Assembly: GCA_046328715.1 (NCBI GenBank)
Contig: JAXLWB010000040.1
Span: 1 to 64,000 of the forward strand
Reading direction: 5' to 3'
DNA: 64,000 nt
DNA from: JAXLWB01 sp046328715
GTDB taxonomy: Bacteria; Chloroflexota; Anaerolineae; Caldilineales; Caldilineaceae
This document shows positions 27,143-38,300 of the stretch, in pieces; the first letter of the stretch is position 1, and every line of letters begins with the position of its first letter. A program made the translations under genes and the position numbers. The notes below the pieces were generated by a model. That model had not been told where the DNA came from, ran no database searches, and saw nothing but the letters and a program-made list of their open reading frames with translations.

Positions 27143-30100
27143 GTGTTTCAAAAAAAGCGTACGGATTTATTTTTACGGATCACTGCTACGCTGCTATGTA
27201 GTTTACAACTGGCGGCGGCGTGGATGGTGGTTCAGCCTGCTGCCGTGGCGCTGGCCGACACGGCTATCAGTGGAACGGTCTTTCAGGATTACAACGCCAA
27301 CGGCGTACGCGACAGCAACTTGCAGGTCAACAACAGCGGTCAGGGTCAGATTGGCCTGGCGGTGGATAAGGGTGTGGCTGGTGTGTTAGTCACCGCCTAC
27401 GATGCCAGCGGGGCTGCGGTCGGCAACGCCACCTCTGGCAACGATGGTCAATATCAATTGACGGCCAGCGGCAGCCCTCCCTACCGACTCGAATTTACCA
27501 ATTTGCCCACCGGCTATCAGCCTGGGCCGGTAGGTGCCAACAATGGCTCGACGGTGCGCTTTGTCGAGGGCGCCGCCACCGATGTTGACCTGGGGATCAT
27601 TATTCCAAGCGAGTATTGTCAAAATAACCCGCAATTGATTGCCAACTGCTATCGTTTCGGCGATGCGATCAATGGCAATGCAGCCAACTTTCCTACCATT
27701 GTTGGCTTCCCCTACTCGGCGGGCAGTTCAACCTTTGACACGCTGACCGGTGCTGCCGAGCCCACCACCCACACCCTGTCGATCAAAGTAAACCAGGTCG
27801 GCACGACCTGGGGTTTGGCGTATGCGCGCAGCAGCAAACGCATCTATGCCTCTGCCTTTTACCGCAAACATTCCGGCTTTGGTCCGGGCGGTCCGGGAGC
27901 GGTCTACGTGATCGACCCTGCCACCAACAATGTGATCAGTACATTGACCGTGCCTGGTGCTACCACCAATGCGCACGACACCAGCAACTATGACACCGAC
28001 AACGGCGTGGTCGGTTTTGATGCTGCGGGCAAGACATCTCTCGGCGGTATTGCCCTCTCCCCCGACGAGAAGACGCTCTACGTCATGAATCTGGAGAATC
28101 GCACCCTTTATGCCCTGAACACAAGCACTGGCGCTGTGATTACCAGCCAAACAGTTCCCGCCCAGCCACCCCTGGTCGCCCCTGCCACAGTCAACGCCTG
28201 TCGCCCAGGTGATGTGCGCCCCTTTGCAGTGACCTACTATCAGGGCAAGCTCTACATCGGTATGGTCTGTTCGGCAGAGTCAGCACCCGATGCTGACCCC
28301 GACGACTTTACGGATGGCGACGGCAATCAGTTGATCAATTGGGGCGATGTGCGTGAACTGCGCCTCTATGTCTATGAAGCCGATCCGACGAGCCTTGCCT
28401 TCGCTGCCCAGCCGATCTTTAGCGCTCCTCTCAACTATCCCCGCGCGTCAGCGTTCGGTGGTGGCAATACCATCTGGAATCCTTGGATCAGCAACTGGGA
28501 TCGAGCCAATAATCCTGTGGCCGGCACACGTGTCTATCCCCAGCCGATTTTGAGCGACATCACCTTTGAAAACGGCAACCTTATCCTCGGCCTGCGCGAC
28601 CGCTTTGGCGATCAGACTGGGCTAATCTTGCCTTATGGTAGCAATAGTACCCTACAGGAAGGGGCAATGGTCGGTGCGACCTTGCGTGCCTGCGGTGATC
28701 CCCAAAATGGCTGGACCTTGGAAGACAACGCTCGCTGCAATGGGCTAGGTACGCAACCTCCCAACACCGGTCATGGACCGGGCACGCTATCGCTGACTCC
28801 TCCCTATACCTCCAGCGTCGGCTATGGTTCTTACTACAATGTCCACGCCTTTGAAACGCACAGCGGTGACTCCTTTGGTGGCTTGGCCTGGATTCCCGGC
28901 TACGCTGACTTTGTCAATACGGGCATGCGTCCAGGGCGAGTGGGTAACAGTGGTGGCATCTACTGGCTCAATGCAACCAGCGGTGCCAAAACCAAAGGCT
29001 ACCAACTCTACGCCGGTGATGATATCAAGCAGCCGCCCTACAGCTACGGCAAAGCCAATGGCATGGGCGATGTCCTGGTGCTCTGTGATTCCGCCCCCAT
29101 TGAAATTGGTAACCGAGTCTGGCTCGACGCCAATGGCAATGGCATCCAGGATGCAGGCGAACAAGGTATCAGTGGTGTCGCTGTCGAACTCTATCGGGCG
29201 GGCGTCAAAGTCGCTGAAACTACCACCGCCGGCGATGGCACCTATCTCTTCAACAACAGCAACGTCACCCTCAACGGCGCAACCGGTATTGTCCCTGGCA
29301 CAGGCACGCAGGGTGGCGACTCAGAATATGAGATCCGCATCCCAGCCAATCAAGTGGCGCTCAACGGGCTGGCTCCTACCGCTGCCAACGTCTTTGGCGA
29401 CGCCAACGTCGATCTGCGCGACTCCGATGGCCAACTCGTTGGGTTCAGTGTCAATCACACCATTCCGTTTGCGGCCCTGGCCGAAGCTGGCTTTAATAAC
29501 CATACCTTCGACTTTGGCTTTGATGAACCTGCTCCTCTAATGAGTCTGGGCAACAAGGTTTGGTTTGACACCAACAACGACGGTCTAGACAATGATGGCA
29601 CGGGCGGTGCCGCTGGCAGCAGCACCGGCATTGCCAACGTCAACGTCAAACTCTACCTTGACAGCAACTTCAATGACGTCTTTGACAGTAACGACACCTT
29701 TGTCGACGAGACCACGACAACCAGCAAGGGCTGCTATGCCTTTAGCGGATTGCCTCCTTCGAGCCTGGTGGAAGCCAATTATCTAGTGGTGATCCCCAAC
29801 AGCAACTTTGTCAACAACGCCGTGCTGAACACCTATTCAAACAGTACAGGCGAGCCCACGACTGATGATGACGTGGATCGCAACGATGATGGTCGCCCGG
29901 ACGGCAGCGGCAACATCGTCAGTAGCCCAATTTCGCTCGACTTGGGCAGCGAGCCGACCATTGGCAACGGCGAAGGAGACGATGGCGACTGTAACCTGGC
30001 CGGTATCGATGCCAATACCAATCAGACCGTCGACTTTGGCTTCTATCGCCTCGAACTGGGCAACCAGGTCTGGAACGACGCCAACAACAATGGTTTGCTC

Positions 30101-32533
30101 GATAATGGCGAGCAGGGCATCGATGGCGTGGCGGTCGACCTGCTGGACGGCCAAGGCGCAGTGGTGCAGTCGACGACCACGGCCAACGGCGGTTTCTATC
30201 TCTTCCAAGGCTTTGCCCGCGGCATCTATCAAGTTCGTATCACCGCTCCGGCTGGCTACGTGAGCAGCACACCCGACGCCGGTGACCCTGATGTGGACAG
30301 CGCCGACAACAATGACAACGGCAATGGCAGCAGCGGCGGACAGATTGTCACCAGCCAATTCTCCATCCAACCTGGTTCGACCAACGGTGGAGCCAACGTC
30401 AATGCTGCTACCGGTGTAACGAGCAACCCGAACGTTGACTTTGGCGTGCGTCTGCCACTCAACCTGGGCAACCTGGTCTGGCAAGATCGCAACAACAACG
30501 GCAAGGTCGATTCGGGTGAAAATGGCCTGAGCAACGTGTTGGTGCAACTTTTCCATGCCAGCGATAACCCGGCCTCGGCGGTTCCTCTAGCTACTGATAC
30601 GACCGATGGCAACGGCATCTACGGCTTTGGCGATCTCACCCCCGGCCAGTATCGGGTTTGTATTCCGACGCCGCCTGCCCAATACCCGACGAGCAGCATC
30701 GTGACCGACAGCAACGATGATGGCAAGGACAACGACGACAACGGTATCCAAACCGTCTCCGGCGGACTTACCTGTAGCCCAGTGATTCAACTCACTGCTG
30801 GCCTGGAACCGACCAATGACGGCGACGGTGCCAACGGCGATCTGACCATCGACCTCGGCTTCTACGGCGCAGTTAGCGTCGGCGACCGGGTCTGGTACGA
30901 CGACAACAAGAATGGATTGCAAGACCAGGGTGAACAGGGCGTGAAGGCTGTACAGGTCACGCTCTTCGATGCGGTCACTGGTCAGGCGGTCACCAAGGAC
31001 ATTGATGGCAACCCGATCCAGCCACAGCAGACCAACGGCAATGGCAACTATCTCTTCAACAACTTGCCTGCCGGCTCCTACTATGTCGTCTTTGACCTCA
31101 ATACCTTGCCGCCCGGTTATGTTGTCACAACGCCGAACGTAGGCAGCAACTCCGAGATCGACTCTGATGCGGCGATCGGTACTGGCAAGACAGCCTCGGT
31201 CACGGTTCCCAGCGGTGCCAACCTCTCACTCGACATGGGCATCGTCTCTATTTCGTTGGATGAAGTGCGCGTGGGTGACTATGTCTGGTTTGATGACAAT
31301 CACAATGGCATTCAAGACAACACCGAAAGTGGTGTCGCCAATGTCCGGGTCACGATCTTCGATGCGACCACGGATCAGCCGGTGTTGGTTGGCGGCAATC
31401 CGCTGACACGTACCACCAATGCTTCGGGTCTCTACCTCTTTGACGGCCTGCCGGTTGGCAACTACTATGTCGTCTTCGATCTAAGCAGCCTGCCTGCTGG
31501 CTACGCACCGACCCTGGCCAACGTTGGCAGCAACGATGAAGTGGATAGCGACGCCGACGCCAATGGCAAGACGGCAGCCACCGGTCCCATCAGCGCAGGC
31601 CAACAGAACCTTTCACTTGATCTCGGTATCTTCGCCCCCTACAGCCTGGGCAATCGGGTCTGGGAGGATAACAACAACAATGGCGTGATCGATAGTGGCG
31701 AGGCGGGCATCAACGGCTTGACCGTCAACCTCTACGCCGATGCCAACAATGATGGTACTCCCGACGGCGTTGTGCTCGCTTCGATGGCGACGGCGAACGG
31801 CGGCTACTATCGCTTCGATGGCCTGGCTGCTGGCACTTACCTGGTGGAGGTGGTGGCTCCTGGCTATCGCAGCAGCACAGCCGATGCCGGCGACCCAGAT
31901 GTGGATGTCGATGACAGCGATGATAATGGTGTGGTGGTCAATGGTAACAGTGTGCGCAGTGCACCGGTCACTTTGGGGCCAGACAGCACCGAACCTACAG
32001 GCGAGACTGACCTAGTGGGTGGAGTAAACCCGCAAGGTGCGCTCGATGCACGAGCCAACATGACGGTTGATTTCGGCTTCTTCCGACTGGCGACAATTGG
32101 TGACCGCGTCTGGTTGGATGTCAATCCGCAAGGCAATGACATTGGTGATGGCATCCAGGATGCGGGCGAGACTGGCCTCCAGGGCTGGATTGTACGCCTT
32201 TATCAGGCGAATGGCACCCTGGTTGCGACCACCACCACCGTACTCGATGGACGCTATCTCTTCACCGATCTAGTGCCAGGCGATTACTTCATCGAATTCG
32301 CAGCGCCGAATCAGACGCAGCAGTTCAAAATCAGCCAACCTAATCAAGGCAGCGACCCGGCCCAAGATAGTGATGCTAACCAGGTGACCTTGCGTACGCC
32401 GGTAACCAATCTGATCAGCGGCGAGGATGATCGCACCTGGGATATGGGTGTCTTCCTAGTCGGAACCGGGGATCCGGAAAGCGGTGAGCCGAATGCTCAG
32501 AAGCGGGTCTTCCTGCCTGTTGTAGTACGCTAG
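27143..32533 (+). CDS. Giant secreted SdrD-B-domain repeat protein
   Basis: The signal peptide (ATLLCSLQLAAAWMVVQ... cleaved near ALA-DT at about residue 38) leads into one SdrD-B-like domain. A propeller-like region (about 120-620, with GLAYARSSKRIYASAFYRKH and ALSPDEKTLYVMN) follows, then eight SdrD-B domains starting near residues 652, 800, 970, 1106, 1244, 1376, 1500 and 1651. Each opens like LGNRVWxDxNxNGxxDxGE, the calcium-binding Asp/Asn-rich loop of the family. The protein ends QKRVFLPVVVR, a tail shared by three other secreted proteins here. It starts at GTG with AGGAGGT 6 bases upstream. The likely role is cell-surface adhesion or matrix, by analogy with Sdr proteins. There is no LPxTG sortase signal. 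Confidence 0.88.
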   Translation: MFQKKRTDLFLRITATLLCSLQLAAAWMVVQPAAVALADTAISGTVFQDYNANGVRDSNLQVNNSGQGQIGLAVDKGVAGVLVTAYDASGAAVGNATSGNDGQYQLTASGSPPYRLEFTNLPTGYQPGPVGANNGSTVRFVEGAATDVDLGIIIPSEYCQNNPQLIANCYRFGDAINGNAANFPTIVGFPYSAGSSTFDTLTGAAEPTTHTLSIKVNQVGTTWGLAYARSSKRIYASAFYRKHSGFGPGGPGAVYVIDPATNNVISTLTVPGATTNAHDTSNYDTDNGVVGFDAAGKTSLGGIALSPDEKTLYVMNLENRTLYALNTSTGAVITSQTVPAQPPLVAPATVNACRPGDVRPFAVTYYQGKLYIGMVCSAESAPDADPDDFTDGDGNQLINWGDVRELRLYVYEADPTSLAFAAQPIFSAPLNYPRASAFGGGNTIWNPWISNWDRANNPVAGTRVYPQPILSDITFENGNLILGLRDRFGDQTGLILPYGSNSTLQEGAMVGATLRACGDPQNGWTLEDNARCNGLGTQPPNTGHGPGTLSLTPPYTSSVGYGSYYNVHAFETHSGDSFGGLAWIPGYADFVNTGMRPGRVGNSGGIYWLNATSGAKTKGYQLYAGDDIKQPPYSYGKANGMGDVLVLCDSAPIEIGNRVWLDANGNGIQDAGEQGISGVAVELYRAGVKVAETTTAGDGTYLFNNSNVTLNGATGIVPGTGTQGGDSEYEIRIPANQVALNGLAPTAANVFGDANVDLRDSDGQLVGFSVNHTIPFAALAEAGFNNHTFDFGFDEPAPLMSLGNKVWFDTNNDGLDNDGTGGAAGSSTGIANVNVKLYLDSNFNDVFDSNDTFVDETTTTSKGCYAFSGLPPSSLVEANYLVVIPNSNFVNNAVLNTYSNSTGEPTTDDDVDRNDDGRPDGSGNIVSSPISLDLGSEPTIGNGEGDDGDCNLAGIDANTNQTVDFGFYRLELGNQVWNDANNNGLLDNGEQGIDGVAVDLLDGQGAVVQSTTTANGGFYLFQGFARGIYQVRITAPAGYVSSTPDAGDPDVDSADNNDNGNGSSGGQIVTSQFSIQPGSTNGGANVNAATGVTSNPNVDFGVRLPLNLGNLVWQDRNNNGKVDSGENGLSNVLVQLFHASDNPASAVPLATDTTDGNGIYGFGDLTPGQYRVCIPTPPAQYPTSSIVTDSNDDGKDNDDNGIQTVSGGLTCSPVIQLTAGLEPTNDGDGANGDLTIDLGFYGAVSVGDRVWYDDNKNGLQDQGEQGVKAVQVTLFDAVTGQAVTKDIDGNPIQPQQTNGNGNYLFNNLPAGSYYVVFDLNTLPPGYVVTTPNVGSNSEIDSDAAIGTGKTASVTVPSGANLSLDMGIVSISLDEVRVGDYVWFDDNHNGIQDNTESGVANVRVTIFDATTDQPVLVGGNPLTRTTNASGLYLFDGLPVGNYYVVFDLSSLPAGYAPTLANVGSNDEVDSDADANGKTAATGPISAGQQNLSLDLGIFAPYSLGNRVWEDNNNNGVIDSGEAGINGLTVNLYADANNDGTPDGVVLASMATANGGYYRFDGLAAGTYLVEVVAPGYRSSTADAGDPDVDVDDSDDNGVVVNGNSVRSAPVTLGPDSTEPTGETDLVGGVNPQGALDARANMTVDFGFFRLATIGDRVWLDVNPQGNDIGDGIQDAGETGLQGWIVRLYQANGTLVATTTTVLDGRYLFTDLVPGDYFIEFAAPNQTQQFKISQPNQGSDPAQDSDANQVTLRTPVTNLISGEDDRTWDMGVFLVGTGDPESGEPNAQKRVFLPVVVR

Positions 32534-32583
32534 GAGCGGACAGGGTGACTAGGTGACAGGGCAATAACCTACCTACCCATAAT

Positions 32584-32642
32584 AGAAGAGGGGCTCGCAG
32601 TTGCTGGTGCTTGAAACACCAGCAACTGCGAGCCCCTCTTCT
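32584..32642. terminator. 26-bp perfect hairpin after the SdrD-B gene
   Basis: Arms at 32584-32609 and 32617-32642 are fully complementary with a 7-base loop (CTTGAAA). Two smaller hairpins follow (TAGCCT-AGGCTA at 32663-32677 and CCCAGGG-CCCTGGG at 32689-32707). It lies between convergent genes and probably terminates both. Such a long perfect stem is unusual for a simple terminator. Confidence 0.65.
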
Positions 32643-32731
32643 GCTAACGTGAATGCAAATTCTAGCCTAACAGGCTACCCTACGATAACCCAGGGCAGTA
32701 CCCTGGGATAGAGAAGGATGTCCTCTCTTCC

Positions 32732-33517
32732 CTACCCTGCCACCTTCACCACACCGCCAGCCGGGTCATCGTAGAGTCCGGCGCGTCCGTTGCGGCGAAT
32801 CTTGAGCAGTTCGCGCACCATGTTGACTGTATCGGCACCGGGACGAATGCGACTATCTGTCTGATAGTACCAGTGGATGGGGACCTCGATCAGGCGCATT
32901 CCTTTTCGGCGGGCAATGTAGAGCAGTTCTACATCAAAACCCCAGCCATCGATCCGGGCGAGAGGAAAGACCACCTGTGCTGCCGAACGGGTGAAACATT
33001 TAAAGCCACACTGTGTATCCTGAATCTCCGGCACAGCCAATAACTGGACCAAAAGATTGAAGACCCGTCCCATGATGTGGCGATAGACCGGCTCGTCGTA
33101 GCGGACGGCACCTGCCACCTCGCGGCTGGCAATGGCGATTTCGTAGCTATTATGGGGTACAGCGGGAGGAAGAAACTTGGCAATCTCCTCGATCGGCATG
33201 GCCAGATCGGCATCACAAATAAACAGATAGTCGCCTTGCCCAGCTAACATGCCGGTTTTCACTGCATTGCCTTTACCCTTGGCACTGTGTAGCAGGCGCA
33301 CCACAAAGGGATCTTCGGCTCGTACCTGCTCGGTGATAAAACGTTCGACGGCGCCGGTCGTGTCGTCTCTGGAGCCATTTTCAACCACGACGACTTCTGA
33401 CTGGTAGGATTGCTGACGCAAAAAGTTGGCGATCTTTTGCAACGAGGGAGGGAGCCTGCGTTCCTCATTATAAGCAGGAATAACAATACTTAAGAAAAGA
33501 TGCTTGGATGAATCCAT
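32732..33517 (-). CDS. Family 2 glycosyltransferase (dolichyl-phosphate glucosyltransferase-like)
   Basis: This GT-A fold enzyme has FLSIVIPAYNEERRLPPSLQ, VVVENGSRDDTTG and FICDADLAMPIEE (DxD-type metal site), then DTQCGFKCF and RIDGWGFDVELLYIARRKG. The QCGFK and GFDVELLY blocks match the Alg5/DPM1-like polyprenyl-phosphate transferases, which load a sugar on a lipid carrier at the membrane. At 261 residues it lacks the C-terminal membrane helices of some relatives. It lies 9 bases downstream of the PH-domain membrane protein gene in a minus-strand run. Confidence 0.85.
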   Translation of the reverse strand: MDSSKHLFLSIVIPAYNEERRLPPSLQKIANFLRQQSYQSEVVVVENGSRDDTTGAVERFITEQVRAEDPFVVRLLHSAKGKGNAVKTGMLAGQGDYLFICDADLAMPIEEIAKFLPPAVPHNSYEIAIASREVAGAVRYDEPVYRHIMGRVFNLLVQLLAVPEIQDTQCGFKCFTRSAAQVVFPLARIDGWGFDVELLYIARRKGMRLIEVPIHWYYQTDSRIRPGADTVNMVRELLKIRRNGRAGLYDDPAGGVVKVAG

Positions 33518-33526
33518 GAATGTTTT

Positions 33527-34423
33527 TTACCGTACAAGGCTGAGTAACGCAAAAAATAAACAGACCTGAACAAGAACTGCGCCACTCCAGAGCAAATAAG
33601 CACCCGTGACCTGATTGCGCGATGCCATCCAGATGCCCCACAGCCCATTCACGATCCAACAAATAAATCCAATCATCGGCAGGAGGAAGAGTCCAGATTT
33701 GTCACGTACTAACTCAGGTACCCCATTCGGATCGAAGCGCACCGCCATCGTTTCAGGCAAAAATGGGTAGCGAACGACCAAGAGTAAAAACAGGACCAGT
33801 ACGCCGGTCAGGCCAGCCAGCAGTACACGCCGGGCGGCTGGATCAACCCCAAGCAACAATTGCAGGTCAAACGTATGCGCAACAAATTCACTTTCCTGTA
33901 GCACACCAATCGGTCCGATACGGAAATTTTCCTGGAGCGTACTTAGGAACTGTTCAGCCGACGCTGGGGAAAGGGCATAGAGAATGGGTCCGGTGTCGAT
34001 TAGGATGCATTCGTGCAGCGGGCGCGTGGCCAACATGGTCAGATAGCGCCCATCCTTGCGTCGCTCGGCGCGCATAAACGAAGCTGGCCAGCGCCACCAC
34101 TCCTGTCTGTACTGGATGGTCCGTTCGCTGCGGATCACTCGTTTGACCTTACTCAGCGGAATGACAAAGGTCGAGCGCCGACAGCGAATGCGGATCGAGT
34201 TGCGATCCACCTGATAGCTGAGTGTCAACAAGCCCCACGCACCATAGATCGTGAGCAGCGCCAATGCACCGATGAAAACAACGAGCGAGATGAGCACAAA
34301 GCGCAGCCAATCTGTGGCGCGAATATCCACCCAACGCAACAGTAACAGCGTCGCCAGCGAGAGCCAACTGGCCACGATCACTGCATCCCATTTCGCACGG
34401 GTCACCGCAGAAGAGAATTCCAT
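33527..34423 (-). CDS. Membrane protein with bacterial PH-like domain
   Basis: Two N-terminal helices (about 15-30 and 38-62) are followed by a PH-like soluble domain (LTLSYQVDRNSIRIRCRRSTFVIPLSKVKRV, about 70-175), then three or four C-terminal helices (for example VLLAGLTGVLVLFLLLVV and LFLLPMIGFICWIVNGLW). The LPETMAVRFDPNGVPE segment between them resembles DUF1648-type sequences. No function is known. It is co-directional with the glycosyltransferase gene, 9 bases apart. Confidence 0.6.
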   Translation of the reverse strand: MEFSSAVTRAKWDAVIVASWLSLATLLLLRWVDIRATDWLRFVLISLVVFIGALALLTIYGAWGLLTLSYQVDRNSIRIRCRRSTFVIPLSKVKRVIRSERTIQYRQEWWRWPASFMRAERRKDGRYLTMLATRPLHECILIDTGPILYALSPASAEQFLSTLQENFRIGPIGVLQESEFVAHTFDLQLLLGVDPAARRVLLAGLTGVLVLFLLLVVRYPFLPETMAVRFDPNGVPELVRDKSGLFLLPMIGFICWIVNGLWGIWMASRNQVTGAYLLWSGAVLVQVCLFFALLSLVR

Positions 34424-34447
34424 AGTTGGTAGAGCGTCGAAGAGTGG

Positions 34448-34510
34448 AAAAGTGGAAGAGTTGAAAAGTAATTTTCTGCTACTCTGCTACTTTTCAACTC
34501 TTCCACTTTT
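34448..34510 (-). terminator. 23-bp perfect hairpin after surE
   Basis: Arms at 34448-34470 and 34488-34510 are perfectly complementary with a 17-base loop. The arms consist of GTGGAA / GTTGAA quasi-repeats. It is 9 bases beyond the surE stop. Confidence 0.5.
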
Positions 34511-34519
34511 CAACTTCTT

Positions 34520-35293
34520 TCACAACTTCCAAGAACGCAAGCGATCCAGAAAGTGGTAGTGGGTCATATCTAGTTCAATTGGCGTGACACTGACACGACT
34601 GTTGGCAATGGCATGGACATCGGTTCCTTCGATCTCCTCGTCCACCGTGCGCCAACCGCTCAACCAATAGTAGGGATAGCCGTAGGGATCTTCACGCCGA
34701 ATCAACTCATCTTGATAACTGCGCCAGCCCATGCGGGTCACTTCGATTCCACGCAGTTCTTCAGGGGAGACGCCTGGTACATTGACATTGAGCAGGATAC
34801 CGCGCTCCATGCCCTGTTCCAGCACTTGGGCCACGACCTTGGCCGAAATGTCCGCCGCCAGTTTACGCACTAGTTGTAGATCTGCCTTGGTCTGGCGTGC
34901 GTGAGCCGTGCTGACCGCAATGCCGGCGACGTTGAAGATCGCTGCCTCGCGCGCACAGGAGACCGTTCCACTGTAGCTGATATCGTTGGCTAGATTATAG
35001 CCATTGTTGATACCGCCCACGACCAGATCAAAACGTACTTCCAAGGCACCGTGAATCGCCATTGCCACACAGTCAGCCGGACTGCCGTTGCAGGCATAAG
35101 CGTCACTGCCATCGGCCAACTGTACTTTGGTCACCCGCATTGGCTTGTCTAGTGTGCGTGAATGGCCGCTGGCACTCCAGTTCGTCTCGGGAGCCAATAC
35201 ATAGACATTGCCGACCGTCTCCAACGCCTGCTTTAATGCCAACAAACCAGGAGATTGAACACCATCATCATTTGAAATTAATATGTTCGCCAT
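34520..35293 (-). CDS. surE: 5'/3'-nucleotidase SurE
   Basis: SurE dephosphorylates nucleoside monophosphates with a divalent metal. The N-terminal metal site ILISNDDGVQSPGLLAL, the SGHS motif in NWSASGHSRTL, and GGINNGYNLANDISYSGTV with the metal-binding Asn and Ser are all present. The length is 257 residues. The open frame begins at 35353, but MANILISNDDG from 35293 is the family start. It lies 77 bases downstream of the PBP gene with a hairpin between. Confidence 0.95.
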   Translation of the reverse strand: MANILISNDDGVQSPGLLALKQALETVGNVYVLAPETNWSASGHSRTLDKPMRVTKVQLADGSDAYACNGSPADCVAMAIHGALEVRFDLVVGGINNGYNLANDISYSGTVSCAREAAIFNVAGIAVSTAHARQTKADLQLVRKLAADISAKVVAQVLEQGMERGILLNVNVPGVSPEELRGIEVTRMGWRSYQDELIRREDPYGYPYYWLSGWRTVDEEIEGTDVHAIANSRVSVTPIELDMTHYHFLDRLRSWKL

Positions 35294-35325
35294 AATTGCC
35301 TGAATACATGACAAGAGGACAAGAA

Positions 35326-35372
35326 GACAGGATGACAAGATGAAGAGAAGCATGTCATCTTGTCATCCTGTC
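35326..35372 (-). terminator. 18-bp perfect hairpin overlapping the PBP stop
   Basis: Arms at 35326-35343 and 35355-35372 are complementary with an 11-base loop. The arm is built from GACAAGA/GACAGGAT quasi-repeats that continue upstream to 35308. It could end or attenuate transcription from the PBP gene into surE. Confidence 0.45.
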
Positions 35373-38300
35373 ACTGTTTTTTATGTCTCACATAGACCTT
35401 GATTTCTTTACTCGTATTCGCATTCCCAGCGGCGTCGAAGGCAATCGCCTTGAGCGTGTGTTCTTCCAGATAAACGGCACCGGCAGTGCGAATAGCGGCA
35501 AAGCCATCGCCAAAGAAGAGAATTCGGCCCGGTTGGATCTCTGGGTCGCTGCTGGGGAAAGCCAGCCAGTTTTGAGCGTTGCCCGTCTCAATCTGGGCGA
35601 CATCCCGCATTTTGATCTTCCAGCGCTCGTTAAAGGGTGCGCCGTAGGCAGTGCCAAAGCGCTGCCCGTCGATATAGAATTCCACCCGGTCGATGCGTAG
35701 ACCGTCTTCTACATCGACGTTGACGTTGATCTGCTCGTCATCTTCCATGACGTAGAGTCGATTTTCGCTTGGTTCGTTGATTTCGACCTTGGGCGGCGTG
35801 TGATCGACAGTAAAGATCGAGCGTACCTCGCGTGGTCCATCCGGTCGATTGACGGTCAGGCGCAAAGTATAGACCCCTTCGCCTAAGCCGCTTGTATCTA
35901 GCGTCTCCAATCGTCCATCTTGTACCTCTTCGCCGTGCTCCGACCCGATCTGTGTCCAGGTATCGGGCTGTTCGCCAGGGCCAAAGTCGAGTCGATAGGG
36001 GCCGCCCCGTGCGTTGCCTTTGATCTCAATGCTGCCATTGACATAACCACCCGTCCCCGGATAGTTAATGCCAACATCGCTATCGCCGACGCGAATGGCG
36101 GTAGCGTCACTGCCGCTGGAACTGGCCGGCTGTGGAATGCCATTTTCGCGTACCCAGTCGGCTGCTTCCTGGGGCAAAATTTCATAAACAGTGCCGCCGA
36201 CTGCCTGCCAAACATTATCTTGCGTGGTTGGCTCGGTGCCTGCCGCAAAGATTTCGCTGCGTTGATGATCGCCAGGGCAATTGGGGCTGACCAACAGCCC
36301 ACTCGGTTGGCAAATAACCTTGTTAAGTACCGTTCCTGGCCGGTCATACCATTGGACAGGCTGGTTCTCGTGGACTCTGCGCATCACGGCGTTGAAAATC
36401 GGAGCCGCACCGGAGAGACCGGTCACATTGTCCATTGAGGTATTGTCAGTGTTGCCAACCCAGACACCCACGGTAAATTGCGGGGTAAAGCCCATAGTCC
36501 AGTTGTCTTTGAAGCCGTTGGTGGTGCCAGTTTTGGCACCCATCTTTCGGTCCGGCAGAGTGAGATCGGTGTTGGCCCCAAAGGCAGGAGCGCGGGCCAC
36601 ATCGTCGCTCATGATGTCGGCCATGATATAGGCGGTCTCCGCACTCAAGATGCGCTGTGCTTCGGGATGCTCGTAGATCTTGATGATATCACCTTTGCTG
36701 TTGCGGATCTGCTTGATGGCCACCGGATTGAGCGTGCGGAAACCAGGGCGCAACTGTGCGGGCGGGGCTGGTTCGCCGATCATGACACCGCCGTTGCCAA
36801 AGACCGAGAAGGCATAGGTGTGATCGAGCAAGGTCACCTCACCGCCGCCGAGCACCAGGTTGAGACCGTAGAAGTCGAGGCCGCGGTTGAGTCCGTTGAT
36901 GCCCATACGATGGGCCAAACGTAAGGCATCCGCCACCCCAACCTGGTCCATCACCTTAATGGCTGGGATGTTATAGGAACGGGACAGGGCGTTGCGCAGT
37001 GAGACCGGGCCATGATACTGGCGGTCATAGTTTTCGGGGCGGTAGAAAGTGCCGTCGCCCAGCGGCACAGTCATTGGCACATCGAGGATCATCGAAGCAG
37101 CGTTGAGTTGCTTCTTCTCTAGCGCTGTGGCATAGACATAGGGTTTAAAGCTTGACCCGGGCTGTCGTTCGGAGGTGGCAATATTGACCTGCCCGTCGAT
37201 CGCTTCGTTGTTGTAATCAAGCGAGCCGACCATGGCCAGAATCTCGCCTGTGCCATTTTTGATCACCACCGCCGAGGAGTTGCTGGCATTCTTCTTCTGT
37301 TCGATTAGTTTGGAAATCTGATCACGTGCCACCTGTTGGGCGTAATTCTGCAAGTCGACATCGAGCGTTGTGTACACCGTAAACCCCTCGCGCCAGATGC
37401 GATAGGGATCTTCGATTGTGTTGTATTCGTCTTTCAGGCGCTGCAAGACGTACAGGGCAAAGTGCGGTGCTGTGGTGATTTCGAAGCGTTCGGCTGCCGA
37501 TTTGCGTAACTGTAACGGTTCGGCAAAGGCGGCGTCGGCCTCAGCTTGGGTGATAAAGCCACCCGTGACCATCGCCGCCAGCGCCAATCCTTGTCGCTTT
37601 TTGGCTTCGTCGGGGTTATTGATCGGATTTTGGGCTGGGAACTGCGGAATTGGAGCCAACATGGCTGCTTCGGCCAGTGAAAGTTGGGTAGCACTCTTGC
37701 CAAAGTAGACCTGGCTAGCTGCCTCGACGCCGTAGGCCAGGTTGCCGTAAAAGTTGGAGTTGAGATACCACTCGAGGATGCGATCCTTGGGGAAGCGGCG
37801 TGTCACCTCCAGGGCAAGGATCACCTCTTTGATTTTACGGGCATAGCTCTGTTGAGCGCGCTCTTCGGGCGGAATGATCACGTTTTTGATCAACTGCTGC
37901 GTAATCGAAGAACCACCTTGCACGGCCCCACCGCCCAGATTCGAGGCAAAGGCACGAAAGAGGCCACGGACGTTCACACCTGGATTTTCGAAGAAGTTGC
38001 GATCTTCGAGGGCGACTGCCGCCTTCCACACCCATTCAGACATGCGGCTTTTGGAGACAAAGCGACGATCGCCGCGAAAGGGGCGGGGATCTACGCTCTC
38101 GTAAAGCAGATGTTTGCCGCTACTGTCGTAGATGCGGACCGTCTCAAAATCATCTTCCTGCTGTTTTTCAATGATATCCAGACCGTTGTTCGTCAATTGA
38201 GCGGCGTAGGTATTGTAGACGGCAAAGACCGAGGCGACGCCGGCCCCGATCAACGCTAGGAAGACGATGAGTACGATCAAAACTACGGCAAGGCTGGTCT

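Noticed and set aside
32500..32533. Sortase LPxTG signal at the end of the SdrD-B protein
   Set aside because: The tail is FLPVVVR with no Thr-Gly, no hydrophobic helix and no trailing basic cluster beyond a single Arg.
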